A stretch of DNA of 64,000 nucleotides from Nematostella vectensis (GCF_932526225.1 NC_064045.1:14626442-14690441); one strand, 5' to 3'. Positions 32,001-49,000 are shown, counted from the stretch's first letter. The notes: generated by a model from the letters alone, not told the origin. Translations and numbers: made by a program.

Positions 32001-35000
32001 TGACCTTTGAGCCTGGCTCCGGCTCCATTAACTGAAATTACCGACCCTAGTGGTGACGTTAATTGTGGAATACAGTTTCACTTCCACTTGTTCTCTAGCT
32101 CTTCTTGCCATTTTCGCTTACGGCTTCAAACAATCTCCTCCTTGGCCCTCCCCTAGTCTTCATGACATTAGGTGTAATGTTTTCTCCCTTGACTTGCCGC
32201 ACCTAGCAGTTAGCAAGCGCACGTTTTCAACTGAAATGTACAGAGAAGTCTCTTTCGACTCTCGCCTGACCATGAAAAAGTGTCAACAGCATCTTAAGCT
32301 TCCAGAGCACAACTCTTCCAGGCTAGATGCTGTAAGAAGGATGCACCCAGCCTGTTTAGCTTGTGGTGAATGGTCAATCTGAGAAATAGTTCCGAGATGA
32401 CAAGGCTTTTTTTTTAAATCAGAGAAAACGAGATCTTGCATTTCTCGAGAACCAGAACCAGAGTCAAATCTCTAAATCCGAGAAATCGAGATGCCTTGGA
32501 ATTTCAATATATCAATATATCTAGGGACCATTACTCCCCACCTCTCTTGTAGTTAAAATCCAAGAAGATCGTCTTCTGGGCTTGCTCAGCTTTCTCCACA
32601 AATTCTGTGTACGGGAGCACCAGGAGATCACAATATCCCATCTTTCTTGTAAGCCCACCATTACCATCAGCAAAGAGCTTGAATTTGGCGAAGCATACTT
32701 CCTTTCATTGTACAATCTGCTAATGATCAATGCTGATCTTGTTTTTGGGCATGGATTATACATACTTTATCTTGTACATCCGTATCTTCTATGCCGAAAT
32801 GCCCATACTCTGGATATTGAATGTCTTTATGCAAAGTCTACATTTCACCTCAGTATATTTCTGCTCTCAACAAGACTTGACATCATTAACAAGGCCAAAC
32901 ACCTGCTACCACTGGTTCTCCCGTAAAAAATACAGGTAGCCTAAATTACAGAACTGCGGCCAAAATTATATAAAGCAATAGCTCGCAAACGATATATTTG
33001 GCTACAATTTGCGATTAATCCACATTCCATAAGCTTTACTTTTGTTTCTTAAAAATCAGATATTTTTCAAGGACTTTCAAGGACTGATAATAAGAATTCA
33101 AGCACTTTCCAAACCTTGAATTTCAAATTTTAAAATTCAAGCACTTTCAAGGTTTTCAAGGATTTGTACGAACCCTGAGTACATAATGGTTTCCTGGGCA
33201 TTATGGAATGATTTGTTTTTGTACTCTACCTCTTCTCTGTGAATCCTGGACAAGTAATTACAGAAAAGGTTGTCCATAGGTGGAGGCTATGGATAAAAAA
33301 AAAAAAAATAACAACTAAACATACAAAATTAGTGCTTAAGACCATTTACACATAAAAAATTAGTGCATAAGACATCTCTGTAATAATTGGAACCTCACTA
33401 GCTTAGCCAGCACACATACTGTAGCAAACAGCAAACACCTATCCTAAGGCAACATATATGGAGGAACAGGGAACAGCACAGCACGGGAATTGTCCCCCAA
33501 TTCAGCCAACAATTGAGACAGAGTAATAGAGAATCCCCCCCCTTTTTTTCAGCCAACACAGTGACAGAGGAATAATGAAATTGCTAATTTTTTAGCCATT
33601 TCATACAAGAAGACATGGATACCTCCATCATGTCATGAGCCAAGTCGTCATTTATAGGGTTCTGCCCATCGCCCCCATCATGATCCAACAACACCACAAG
33701 CAACTGTGCAGCCACCTCAACCATCGGCTCCTTGAAGTCTGTGAACATCAGGTGATTGTATCTACCGAAAAAAAAACATCATCATCACTTGGTCAGACCC
33801 TCCACCCTTATACCAACACTTGGTCAGACCCTCCACCCTAATACCAACACTTGGTCAGACCCTCCACCCTTATACCAACACTTGGTCAAACCCACCACCC
33901 TTATACCAACACTTGGTCAGGCCCTCTACCCTTGTACCAACACTTGGTCAGACCCTCAACCCTTATTCCAACACTTGGTCAGGCTCTCCACCCTTATACC
34001 AACACTTGGTCAGGCCCTCCACCCTTATACCAACACTTGGTCAGACCCTCCACCCTTATACCAACACTTGGTCAGGCCCTCCACCCTTATACCAACACTT
34101 GGTCAGACCCTCCACCCTTATACTAACACTTGGTCAGACCCTCCACCCTAATACCAACACTTGGTCAGACCCTCCACCCTTATACCAACACTTGGTCAGA
34201 CCCACCACCCTTATACCAACACTTGGTCAGACCCTCCACCCTTATACCAACACTTGGTCAGACCCTCCACCCTTATACCAACACTTGGTCAGGCCCTCCA
34301 CCCTTATACCAACACTTGGTCAGACCCTCCACCCTTATAGCAACACTTGGTCAGACCCTCCACCCTTATAGCAACACTTGGTCAGACCCTCCACCCTTAT
34401 ACCAACACTTGGTCAGACCCTCCACCCTTACACCAACACTTGGTCAGACCCTCCACCCTTATACCAACACTTGGTCAGGCCCTCCACCCTTATACTAACA
34501 CTTGGTCAGACCCTCCACCCTTATACCAACACTTGGTCAGACCCTCCACCCTTATACCAACACTTGGTCAGACCCTCCACCCTTATACCAACACTTGGTC
34601 AGGCCCTCCACCCTTATACTAACACTTGGTCAGACCCTCCACCCTTATACCAACACTTGGTCAGACCCTCCACCCTTATACCAACACTTGGTCAGACCCT
34701 CCACCCTTATACCAACACTTGGTCAGACCCTCCACCCTTATACCAACACTTGGTCAAACCCACCACCCTTATACCAACACTTGGTCAGACCCTCCACCCT
34801 TATACCAACACTTGGTCAGACCCTCCACCCTTATACCAACACTTGGTCAGACCCTCCACCCTTATACCAACACTTGGTCAGACCATCCACCCTTATACCA
34901 ACACTCGGTCAGACCCACCCTCCTAACATCAATACTTACTTAGCCATGCTGTTAGCACAATGCTGAACTTCATTTTTTTTTATTAGATTTAACTGTTATT

Positions 35001-36989
35001 TCTTATAGCTTGGTCATTTTTTCTTTCATTATAAATAATTGTTTAACCTGATTTTTATTAGTGTTGTCCATTTGTGTATTTTCTTGGCTTATCATACAAA
35101 TAAAGTATATTACTATTACAATTAAGGGGGACCAATTATTGAGGCTATAATAACGGTATAAAAGGTTTGATACAATCCTGCACAACACTGTTGAGATGGT
35201 TCTTAAATTTTATCTGATCTGCAGAATCATCAAATCCCCCCCCCCCCCCTCCCTTAGCAAAGCATGTTATGCACATTGTTGGCATAAAATCCCACACAGC
35301 ATTGCTTGGTGGGGAGGAAGGATTAGGGAAAATGTCAGGTTCAAATGACAAAACGACATGTGTCATTTTAGCATGCATAAATGTATGTAAAGGTATCTAT
35401 GGCTCAAAGATTTTGACCAGGATAAAGTAGTACAGTAGCTAGGACTGGAATACTTACGGGACTCCATAACCCAGAGGATCGTACGAGCAAACAGTGTTCA
35501 GAATTGAAGTGAACAGTGGGAGGGCATGCCTATGAGAATAAACACATTATTCAATCAATATACTGCTTTCTTATCTACAGAATTAATGCAGAGTAACATA
35601 CAGCCTGTGTACACTAGCATAGTCAAGTACCAGTTTTTGGAGATACACACTCATTACTGTGGTTGACGAACAGACCAATTTAGATATTTCACTTACTTGT
35701 ACAGTACAGAGAAGGCATTAATTTAAGATGAAGCTTTTTGGATTTATTCTTAAATATGGCCAACGAAAAAGGCAATTTTAAAAGTAAGAACATTTATTTA
35801 TTTTTTTATGCTTTTCCTCAGTAATTTTAGAACTTGCAGTCTTTTAAGACAATACTTTAAAAAGTATTGCGTAAGGCTTGAAACAATGTTTGATGAATTG
35901 CCCAAAAAGTACTTGAGAATTGATTTTAAGGAAGAACTATAGCTTTCATGTCGCCTGAGCTCTCTTACACAACATGGCCGATTTGTCACCATACAAAGAT
36001 CTAATATTCACCTGTTCTCAGAGGAGGCAAAGTAACACAACCATTTGTTGGGCCGGGTGTGGTTTTCAGCTGCAAATAAAAAAAAGAAAAAGGTTTATTT
36101 TAATCTAGCAGTTGTTGCTAAAGTAAGCCACACCCATTTTAAATGTCCCTTTACTTACGAGTAGGTGGTAGATACATAGCCTCTGAGAAGCAAGTCAGCA
36201 ATAGCTTGAGAAGCTCCGCCCGATTACAATCAAACTGGGCATTGGACGGGGGTGAGGTGGCAAAGCCGACGCCTGCCTCCCATATGTATTCACAGCTGTC
36301 TATGGATGACAGGTCTTCATGCTGCTCCTGAGGAAGATGAAGGGTGTCAGGAACTGATGCGCCCCAAAGGTTACACTAGCCGAGGGGTGGGGGAGTTCCA
36401 GGGATTACCCTCCCCCTTTCCCGTAGGGCTGCCAGGATTTTATGTGCACAAATGGATTAAAGAAAAGAACAACGACAACAACAAGGGCACAACCTGTTGC
36501 CATTGGGTGAAACTCTCCACAACAAAGACTGCAAGACAATAAGATTTCTACTTCCTAAACAGAACATGGACTGCTGACATAGAGAAGTGTCTGCTTGTGT
36601 AATACATACTGGACCCGCCTTCTTGTTGGGGTGGACAGTGAACTCAGGACAGAAGCAAAGATCCTGCAAATGAAATACATCAAGTCATAGCTATAGTAGT
36701 GCCCTTGCCTCAACGTCTCTCCAATTTTTGTCTGAGAGAAGGGATGAAGCATGTCGGAAATTTATGGCAAGAGCTAAAACTGTTGAACCCTTAAAATCTG
36801 TGGTTAATAACATGACAACTGTCCAACATGGATATAATTTGAGATCAGGAAATGAGAAAATAATAGGACCGCAAGCTAAAACTTGTAGGTTTAGAGATTT
36901 TGTGACTGTGCGCTATTGTTAGTTTCTGTGTGACGACCTCTCACTTGTAATTCAGCCATGATAGCTGCAATGGTGTAGAAATAAACATA

Positions 36990-37020
<31 letters not shown>

Positions 37021-40000
37021 AGTCAGAGCAGCAAATTGCACATAGGCTAGTTTTGTCTTGATGTTGAGGCACAGTTCTTGTGAGCTCAGTTAAAATTAAA
37101 AAGTAACATAACCTTTGGCAGGGATCATATATAAACAAATCTTTTAAGGGAATATTGAGAAAATACTAAAAACTCATCAAGACTCACGCATAAACCTTTT
37201 GTGGAAGTCAATTCTCTGTTCTAACACTTAATAGTAATGGCATAACAAGATAATGGTGTAGGACAAATGTACAGATCGAATCTTATAAATAATCTGAATC
37301 GAGATGTCTGACTTACAGCAAGAGCATCAAGGAGAGTCTGCGCCAGGGGAGTCTGTCCCTCTGGTTCCTGTCAACACAACACAACACAACAGGGTGAGGG
37401 TATGTAGGACAGCAACACATATACACGGTAGGTATGTCTCACACAGATAATGGGTATGTAGGACAGCAACACATACACACGGTAGGTATGTCTCACACAG
37501 ATAATGGGTATGTACAACAGCAACATACACACGGTAGGTATGTCTCACACAGATAATGGGTATGTACAACAGCAACATATACACGGTAGGTATGTCTCAC
37601 ACAGATAATGGGTATGTACAACAGCAACATATACACGGTAGGTATGTCTCACACAGATGGTGGGTATGTACAACAGCAACATATACACGGTAGGTATGTC
37701 TCACACAGATGGTGGGTATGTACAACAGCAACATATACACGGTAGGTATGTCTCACACAGATGGTGGGTATGTACAACAGCAACATACACACGGTAGGTA
37801 TGTCTCACACAGATAATGGGTATGTACAACAGCAACATATACACGGTAGGTATGTCTCACACAGATAATGGGTATGTACAACAGCAACATACACACGGTA
37901 GGTATGTCTCACACAGATGGTGGGTATGTACAACAGCAACATATACATGGTAGGTATGTCTCACACAGATAATGGGTATGTACAACAGCAACATACACAC
38001 GGTAGGTATGTCTCACACAGATGGTGGGTATGTACAACAGCAACATATACACGGTAGGTATGTCTCACACAGATGGTGGGTATGTACAACAGCAACATAT
38101 ACACGGTAGGTATGTCTCACACAGATGGTGGGTATGTACAACAGCAACATACACACGGTAGGTATGTCTCACACAGATGGTGGGTATGTACAACAGCAAC
38201 ATATACACACGGTAGGTATGTCTCACACAGATAATGGGTATGTACAACAGCAACATACACACGGTAGGTATGTCTCACACAGATGGTGGGTATGTACAAC
38301 AGCAACATATACACGGTAGGTATGTCTCACACAGATAATGGGTATGTACAACAGCAACATATACACGGTAGGTATGTCTCACACAGATAATGGGTATGTA
38401 CAACAGCAACATATACACGGTAGGTATGTCTCACACAGATAATGGGTATGTACAACAGCAACATACACACGGTAGGTATGTCTCACACAGATGGTGGGTA
38501 TGTACAACAGCAACATATACATGGTAGGTATGTCTCACACAGATAATGGGTATGTACAACAGCAACATACACACGGTAGGTATGTCTCACACAGATGGTG
38601 GGTATGTACAACAGCAACATATACACGGTAGGTATGTCTCACACAGATGGTGGGTATGTACAACAGCAACATATACACGGTAGGTATGTCTCACACAGAT
38701 GGTGGGTATGTACAACAGCAACATACACACGGTAGGTATGTCTCACACAGATGGTGGGTATGTACAACAGCAACATATACACACGGTAGGTATGTCTCAC
38801 ACAGATAATGGGTATGTACAACAGCAACATACACACGGTAGGTATGTCTCACACAGATGGTGGGTATGTACAACAGCAACATATACACGGTAGGTATGTC
38901 TCACACAGATAATGGGTATGTACAACAGCAACATATACACGGTAGGTATGTCTCACACAGATAATGGGTATGTACAACAGCAACATATACACGGTAGGTA
39001 TGTCTCACACAGATAATGGGTATGTACAACAGCAACATACACACGGTAGGTATGTCTCACACAGATAATGGGTATGTACAACAGCAACATATACACGGTA
39101 GGTATGTCTCACACAGATGGTGGGTATGTACAACAGCAACATATACACGGTAGGTATGTCTCACACAGATGGTGGGTATGTACAACAGCAACATATACAC
39201 GGTAGGTATGTCTCACACAGATAATGGGTATGTACAACAGCAACATATACACGGTAGGTATGTCTCACACAGATGGTGGGTATGTACAACAGCAACATAT
39301 ACACGGTAGGTATGTCTCACACAGATGGTGGGTATGTACAACAGCAACATATACACGGTAGGTATGTCTCACACAGATGGTGGGTATGTACAACAGCAAC
39401 ATACACACGGTAGGTATGTCTCACACAGATGGTGGGTATGTACAACAGCAACATATACACGGTAGGTATGTCTCACACAGATGGTGGGTATGTACAACAG
39501 CAACATACACACGGTAGGTATGTCTCACACAGATGGTGGGTATGTACAACAGCAACATATACACACGGTAGGTATGTCTCACACAGATAATGGGTATGTA
39601 CAACAGCAACATACACACGGTAGGTATGTCTCACACAGATGGTGGGTATGTACAACAGCAACATATACACGGTAGGTATGTCTCACACAGATAATGGGTA
39701 TGTACAACAGCAACATATACACGGTAGGTATGTCTCACACAGATAATGGGTATGTACAACAGCAACATATACACGGTAGGTATGTCTCACACAGATAATG
39801 GGTATGTACAACAGCAACATACACACGGTAGGTATGTCTCACACAGATAATGGGTATGTACAACAGCAACATATACACGGTAGGTATGTCTCACACAGAT
39901 GGTGGGTATGTACAACAGCAACATATACACGGTAGGTATGTCTCACACAGATGGTGGGTATGTACAACAGCAACATATACACGGTAGGTATGTCTCACAC

Positions 40001-43000
40001 AGATAATGGGTATGTACAACAGCAACATATACACGGTAGGTATGTCTCACACAGATGGCGGGTATGTACAACAGCAACATATACACGGTAGGTATGTCTC
40101 ACACAGATGGTGGGTATGTACAACAGCAACATATACACGGTAGGTATGTCTCACACAGATGGTGGGTATGTACAACAGCAACATACACACGGTAGGTATG
40201 TCTCACACAGATGGTGGGTATGTACGACAGCAACACATACACGGTAGGTATGTCTCACACAGATAATGGGTATGTACAACAGCAACATATACACGGTAGG
40301 TATGTCTCACACAGATAATGGGTATGTACAACAGCAACATACACACGGTAGGTATGTCTCACACAGATGGTGGGTATGTACAACAGCAACATATACACGG
40401 TAGGTATGTCTCACACAGATAATGGGTATGTACAACAGCAACATATACACGGTAGGTATGTCTCACACAGATAATGGGTATGTACAACAGCAACATATAC
40501 ATGGTAGGTATGTCTCACACAGATGGTGGGTATGTACAACAGCAACATATACACACGGTAGGTATGTCTCACACAGATAATGGGTATGTACAACAGCAAC
40601 ATACACACGGTAGGTATGTCTCACACAGATAATGGGTATGTACAACAGCAACATATACACGGTAGGTATGTCTCACACAGATAATGGGTATGTACAACAG
40701 CAACATATACACGGTAGGTATGTCTCACACAGATAATGGGTATGTACAACAGCAACATATACACGGTAGGTATGTCTCACACAGATAATGGGTATGTACA
40801 ACAGCAACATACACACGGTAGGTATGTCTCACACAGATGGTGGGTATGTACAACAGCAACATATACACGGTAGGTATGTCTCACATAGATAATGGGTATG
40901 TACAACAGCAACATATACACACGGTAGGTATGTCTCACACAGATAATGGGTATGTACAACAGCAACATACACACGGTAGGTATGTCTCACACAGATAATG
41001 GGTATGTACAACAGCAACATATACACGGTAGGTATGCCTCACACAGATGGCGGGTATGTACAACAGCAACATATACACGGTAGGTATGTCTCACACAGAT
41101 AATGGGTATGTACAACAGCAACATATACACGGTAGGTATGTCTCACATAGATAATGGGTATGTACAACAGCAACATATACACACGGTAGGTATGCCTCAC
41201 ACAGATGGCGGGTATGTACAACAGCAACATATACACGGTAGGTATGTCTCACACAGATAATGGGTATGTACAACAGCAACATATACACGGTAGGTATGCC
41301 TCACACAGATGGCGGGTATGTACAACAGCAACATATACACGGTAGGTATGTCTCACACAGATAATGGGTATGTACAACAGCAACATATACACGGTAGGTA
41401 TGTCTCACACAGATAATGGGTATGTACAACAGCAACATATACACGGTAGGTATGTCTCACACAGATGGCCGGTATGTATGACAGCAACATATACACGGTA
41501 GGTATGTCTCACACAGATAATGGGTATGTACAACAGCAACATATACACGGTAGGTATGTCTCACATAGATAATGGGTATGTACAACAGCAACATATACAC
41601 ACGGTAGGTATGTCTCACACAGATAATGGGTATGTACAACAGCAACATATACACGGTAGGTATGTCTCACACAGATGGTGGGTATGTACAACAGCAACAT
41701 ATACACGGTAGGTATGTCTCACACAGATAATGGGTATGTACAACAGCAACATATACACGGTAGGTATGTCTCACACAGATAATGGGTATGTACAACAGCA
41801 ACATATACACACGGTAGGTATGTCTCACACAGATAATGGGTATGTACAACAGCAACATATACACGGTAGGTATGTCTCACACAGATGGTGGGTATGTACA
41901 ACAGCAACATATACACGGTAGGTATGTCTCACACAGATAATGGGTATGTACAACAGCAACACATACACACGGTAGGTATGTCTCACACAGATAATGGGTA
42001 TGTACAACAGCAACATACACACGGTAGGTATGTCTCACACAGATAATGGGTATGTACAACAGCAACACATACACACGGTAGGTATGTCTCACACAGATGG
42101 TGGGTATGTACAACAGCAACATACACATGGTAGGTATGTCTCACACAGATGGTGGGTATGTACAACAGCAACATATACACGGTAGGTATGTCTCACACAG
42201 ATGGTGGGTATGTATGACAGCAACATATACACGGTAGGTATGTCTCACACAGATGGTGGGTATGTACAACAGCAACATACACATGGTAGGTATGTCTCAC
42301 ACAGATAATGGGTATGTACAACAGCAACATATACACACGGTAGGTATGTCTCACACAGATAATGGGTATGTACAACAGCAACATATACACGGTAGGTATG
42401 TCTCACACAGATAATGGGTATGTACAACAGCAACATATACACGGTAGGTATGTCTCACACAGATAATGGGTATGTACAACAGCAACACATACACACGGTA
42501 GGTATGTCTCACACAGATAATGGGTATGTACAACAGCAACATATACACGGTAGGTATGTCTCACACAGATAATGGGTATGTACAACAGCAACATATACAC
42601 GGTAGGTATGTCTCACACAGATAATGGGTATGTACAACAGCAACATACACACGGTAGGTATGTCTCACACAGATAATGGGTATGTACAACAGCAACATAT
42701 ACACGGTAGGTATGTCTCACACAGATAATGGGTATGTACAACAGCAACATATACACACGGTAGGTATGTCTCACACAGATAATGGGTATGTACAACAGCA
42801 ACATATACACAGTAGGTATGTCTCACACAGATAATGGGTATGTACAACAGCAACATATACACGGTAGGTATGTCTCACACAGATAATGGGTATGTACAAC
42901 AGCAACACATACACACGGTAGGTATGTCTCACACAGATAATGGGTATGTACAACAGCAACATATACACGGTAGGTATGTCTCACACAGATAATGGGTACG

Positions 43001-46000
43001 TACAACAGCAACATATACACGGTAGGTATGTCTCACACAGATAATGGGTATGTACGACAGCAACATATACACGGTAGGTATGTCTCACACAGATAATGGG
43101 TATGTACAACAGCAACACATACACACGGTAGGTATGTCTCACACAGATGGTGGGTATGTACAACAGCAACATACACACGGTAGGTATGTCTCACACAGAT
43201 AATGGGTATGTACGACAGCAACATATACACGGTAGGTATGTCTCACACAGATAATGGGTATGTACAACAGCAACACATACACACGGTAGGTATGTCTCAC
43301 ACAGATGGTGGGTATGTACGACAGCAACACATACACGGTAGGTATGTCTCACACAGATAATGGGTATGTACAACAGCAACATACACATGGTAGGTATGTC
43401 TCACACAGATAATGGGTATGTACAACAGCAACACATACACACGGTAGGTATGTCTCACACAGATGGTGGGTATGTACAACAGCAACATACACACGGTAGG
43501 TATGTCTCACACAGATGGTGGGTATGTACAACAGCAACATACACACGGTAGGTATGTCTCACACAGATGGTGGGTATGTACAACAGCAACATACACATGG
43601 TAGGTATGTCTCACACAGATAATGGGTATGTACAACAGCAACATATACACACGGTAGGTATGTCTCACACAGATAATGGGTATGTACAACAGCAACATAT
43701 ACACACGGTAGGTATGTCTCACACAGATAATGGGTATGTACAACAGCAACACATACACGGTAGGTATGTCTCACACAGATAATGGGTATGTACAACAGCA
43801 ACATATACACGGTAGGTATGTCTCACACAGATAATGGGTATGTACGACAGCAACATACACACGGTAGGTATGTCTCACACAGATAATGGGTATGTACAAC
43901 AGCAACATATACACGGTAGGTATGTCTCACACAGATGGCGGGTATGTACAACAGCAACATACACATGGTAGGTATGTCTCACACAGATAATGGGTATGTA
44001 CAACAGCAACATATACACGGTAGGTATGTCTCACACAGATAATGGGTATGTACAACAGCAACATACACACGGTAGGTATGTCTCACACAGATGGTGGGTA
44101 TGTACAACAGCAACATATACACGGTAGGTATGTCTCACACAGATAATGGGTATGTACAACAGCAACATATACACACGGTAGGTATGTCTCACACAGATAA
44201 TGGGTATGTACAACAGCAACATATACACACGGTAGGTATGTCTCACACAGATAATGGGTATGTACAACAGCAACATATACACGGTAGGTATGTCTCACAC
44301 AGATAATGGGTATGTACAACAGCAACATATACACACGGTAGGTATGTCTCACACAGATAATGGGTATGTACAACAGCAACATATACACGGTAGGTATGTC
44401 TCACACAGATGGTGGGTATGTACAACAGCAACATATACACACGGTAGGTATGTCTCACACAGATAATGGGTATGTACAACAGCAACATATACACGGTAGG
44501 TATGTCTCACACAGATAATGGGTATGTACAACAGCAACATATACACACGGTAGGTATGTCTCACACAGATAATGGGTATGTACAACAGCAACATATACAC
44601 GGTAGGTATGTCTCACACAGATAATGGGTATGTACAACAGCAACACATACACACGGTAGGTATGTCTCACACAGATAATGGGTATGTACAACAGCAACAT
44701 ATACACGGTAGGTATGTCTCACACAGATAATGGGTATGTACAACAGCAACATATACACGGTAGGTATGTCTCACACAGATGGTGGGTATGTACAACAGCA
44801 ACATATACACGGTAGGTATGCCTCACACAGATGGCGGGTATGTACAACAGCAACATATACACGGTAGGTATGTCTCACACAGATAATGGGTATGTACAAC
44901 AGCAACATATACACGGTAGGTATGTCTCACACAGATGGTGGGTATGTACAACAGCAACATATACACGGTAGGTATGTCTCACACAGATGGTGGGTATGTA
45001 CAACAGCAACATACACACGGTAGGTATGTCTCACACAGATAATGGGTATGTACAACAGCAACATATACACGGTAGGTATGTCTCACACAGATGGTGGGTA
45101 TGTACAACAGCAACATATACACGGTAGGTATGTCTCACACAGATAATGGGTATGTACAACAGCAACATATACACGGTAGGTATGTCTCACACAGATAATG
45201 GGTATTTACAACAGCAACATATACACGGTAGGTATGTCTCACACAGATGGTGGGTATGTACAACAGCAACATATACACGGTAGGTATGTCTCACACAGAT
45301 AATGGGTATGTACAACAGCAACATACACACGGTAGGTATGTCTCACACAGATGGTGGGTATGTACAACAGCAACATATACACGGTAGGTATGTCTCACAC
45401 AGATGGTGGGTATGTACAACAGCAACATATACACGGTAGGTATGTCTCACATAGATAATGGGTATGTACAACAGCAACATATACACACGGTAGGTATGTC
45501 TCACACAGATAATGGGTATGTACAACAGCAACATATACACGGTAGGTATGTCTCACACAGATGGTGGGTATGTACAACAGCAACATATACACGGTAGGTA
45601 TGTCTCACACAGATAATGGGTATGTACAACAGCAACATATACACGGTAGGTATGTCTCACACAGATAATGGGTATGTACAACAGCAACATATACACACGG
45701 TAGGTATGTCTCACACAGATAATGGGTATGTACAACAGCAACATATACACGGTAGGTATGTCTCACACAGATGGTGGGTATGTACAACAGCAACATATAC
45801 ACGGTAGGTATGTCTCACACAGATAATGGGTATGTACAACAGCAACACATACACACGGTAGGTATGTCTCACACAGATAATGGGTATGTACAACAGCAAC
45901 ATACACACGGTAGGTATGTCTCACACAGATAATGGGTATGTACAACAGCAACACATACACACGGTAGGTATGTCTCACACAGATGGTGGGTATGTACAAC

Positions 46001-49000
46001 AGCAACATACACATGGTAGGTATGTCTCACACAGATGGTGGGTATGTACAACAGCAACATATACACGGTAGGTATGTCTCACACAGATGGTGGGTATGTA
46101 TGACAGCAACATATACACGGTAGGTATGTCTCACACAGATGGTGGGTATGTACAACAGCAACATACACATGGTAGGTATGTCTCACACAGATAATGGGTA
46201 TGTACAACAGCAACATATACACACGGTAGGTATGTCTCACACAGATAATGGGTATGTACAACAGCAACATATACACGGTAGGTATGTCTCACACAGATAA
46301 TGGGTATGTACAACAGCAACATATACACGGTAGGTATGTCTCACACAGATAATGGGTATGTACAACAGCAACACATACACACGGTAGGTATGTCTCACAC
46401 AGATAATGGGTATGTACAACAGCAACATATACACGGTAGGTATGTCTCACACAGATAATGGGTATGTACAACAGCAACATATACACGGTAGGTATGTCTC
46501 ACACAGATAATGGGTATGTACAACAGCAACATACACACGGTAGGTATGTCTCACACAGATAATGGGTATGTACAACAGCAACATATACACGGTAGGTATG
46601 TCTCACACAGATAATGGGTATGTACAACAGCAACATATACACACGGTAGGTATGTCTCACACAGATAATGGGTATGTACAACAGCAACATATACACAGTA
46701 GGTATGTCTCACACAGATAATGGGTATGTACAACAGCAACATATACACGGTAGGTATGTCTCACACAGATAATGGGTATGTACAACAGCAACACATACAC
46801 ACGGTAGGTATGTCTCACACAGATAATGGGTATGTACAACAGCAACATATACACGGTAGGTATGTCTCACACAGATAATGGGTATGTACAACAGCAACAT
46901 ATACACGGTAGGTATGTCTCACACAGATAATGGGTATGTACGACAGCAACATATACACGGTAGGTATGTCTCACACAGATAATGGGTATGTACAACAGCA
47001 ACACATACACACGGTAGGTATGTCTCACACAGATGGTGGGTATGTACAACAGCAACATACACACGGTAGGTATGTCTCACACAGATAATGGGTATGTACG
47101 ACAGCAACATATACACGGTAGGTATGTCTCACACAGATAATGGGTATGTACAACAGCAACACATACACACGGTAGGTATGTCTCACACAGATGGTGGGTA
47201 TGTACGACAGCAACACATACACGGTAGGTATGTCTCACACAGATAATGGGTATGTACAACAGCAACATACACATGGTAGGTATGTCTCACACAGATAATG
47301 GGTATGTACAACAGCAACACATACACACGGTAGGTATGTCTCACACAGATGGTGGGTATGTACAACAGCAACATACACACGGTAGGTATGTCTCACACAG
47401 ATGGTGGGTATGTACAACAGCAACATACACACGGTAGGTATGTCTCACACAGATGGTGGGTATGTACAACAGCAACATACACATGGTAGGTATGTCTCAC
47501 ACAGATAATGGGTATGTACAACAGCAACATATACACACGGTAGGTATGTCTCACACAGATAATGGGTATGTACAACAGCAACATATACACACGGTAGGTA
47601 TGTCTCACACAGATAATGGGTATGTACAACAGCAACACATACACGGTAGGTATGTCTCACACAGATAATGGGTATGTACAACAGCAACATATACACGGTA
47701 GGTATGTCTCACACAGATAATGGGTATGTACGACAGCAACATACACACGGTAGGTATGTCTCACACAGATAATGGGTATGTACAACAGCAACATATACAC
47801 GGTAGGTATGTCTCACACAGATGGCGGGTATGTACAACAGCAACATACACATGGTAGGTATGTCTCACACAGATAATGGGTATGTACAACAGCAACATAT
47901 ACACGGTAGGTATGTCTCACACAGATAATGGGTATGTACAACAGCAACATACACACGGTAGGTATGTCTCACACAGATGGTGGGTATGTACAACAGCAAC
48001 ATATACACGGTAGGTATGTCTCACACAGATAATGGGTATGTACAACAGCAACATATACACACGGTAGGTATGTCTCACACAGATAATGGGTATGTACAAC
48101 AGCAACATATACACACGGTAGGTATGTCTCACACAGATAATGGGTATGTACAACAGCAACATATACACGGTAGGTATGTCTCACACAGATAATGGGTATG
48201 TACAACAGCAACATATACACACGGTAGGTATGTCTCACACAGATAATGGGTATGTACAACAGCAACATATACACGGTAGGTATGTCTCACACAGATGGTG
48301 GGTATGTACAACAGCAACATATACACACGGTAGGTATGTCTCACACAGATAATGGGTATGTACAACAGCAACATATACACGGTAGGTATGTCTCACACAG
48401 ATAATGGGTATGTACAACAGCAACATATACACACGGTAGGTATGTCTCACACAGATAATGGGTATGTACAACAGCAACATATACACGGTAGGTATGTCTC
48501 ACACAGATAATGGGTATGTACAACAGCAACACATACACACGGTAGGTATGTCTCACACAGATAATGGGTATGTACAACAGCAACATATACACGGTAGGTA
48601 TGTCTCACACAGATAATGGGTATGTACAACAGCAACATATACACGGTAGGTATGTCTCACACAGATGGTGGGTATGTACAACAGCAACATATACACGGTA
48701 GGTATGCCTCACACAGATGGCGGGTATGTACAACAGCAACATATACACGGTAGGTATGTCTCACACAGATAATGGGTATGTACAACAGCAACATATACAC
48801 GGTAGGTATGTCTCACACAGATGGTGGGTATGTACAACAGCAACATATACACGGTAGGTATGTCTCACACAGATGGTGGGTATGTACAACAGCAACATAC
48901 ACACGGTAGGTATGTCTCACACAGATAATGGGTATGTACAACAGCAACATATACACGGTAGGTATGTCTCACACAGATGGTGGGTATGTACAACAGCAAC

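Noticed and set aside
31072-33000. Frames of 100-114 residues inside the hAT-like element
   Set aside because: I see no transposase, zinc-finger or dimerisation motif; the element appears non-autonomous.
33785-34926. CRISPR-like array of 31-bp repeats
   Set aside because: Units are directly head to tail with no unique spacers, and the context is an animal intron.
33756-34966. Long plus-strand frames encoding TLHPYTNTWSDPP-type repeats
   Set aside because: They are translations of the 31-bp array, open in all three frames because the unit lacks stops. They run antisense to HID1 intron 10.
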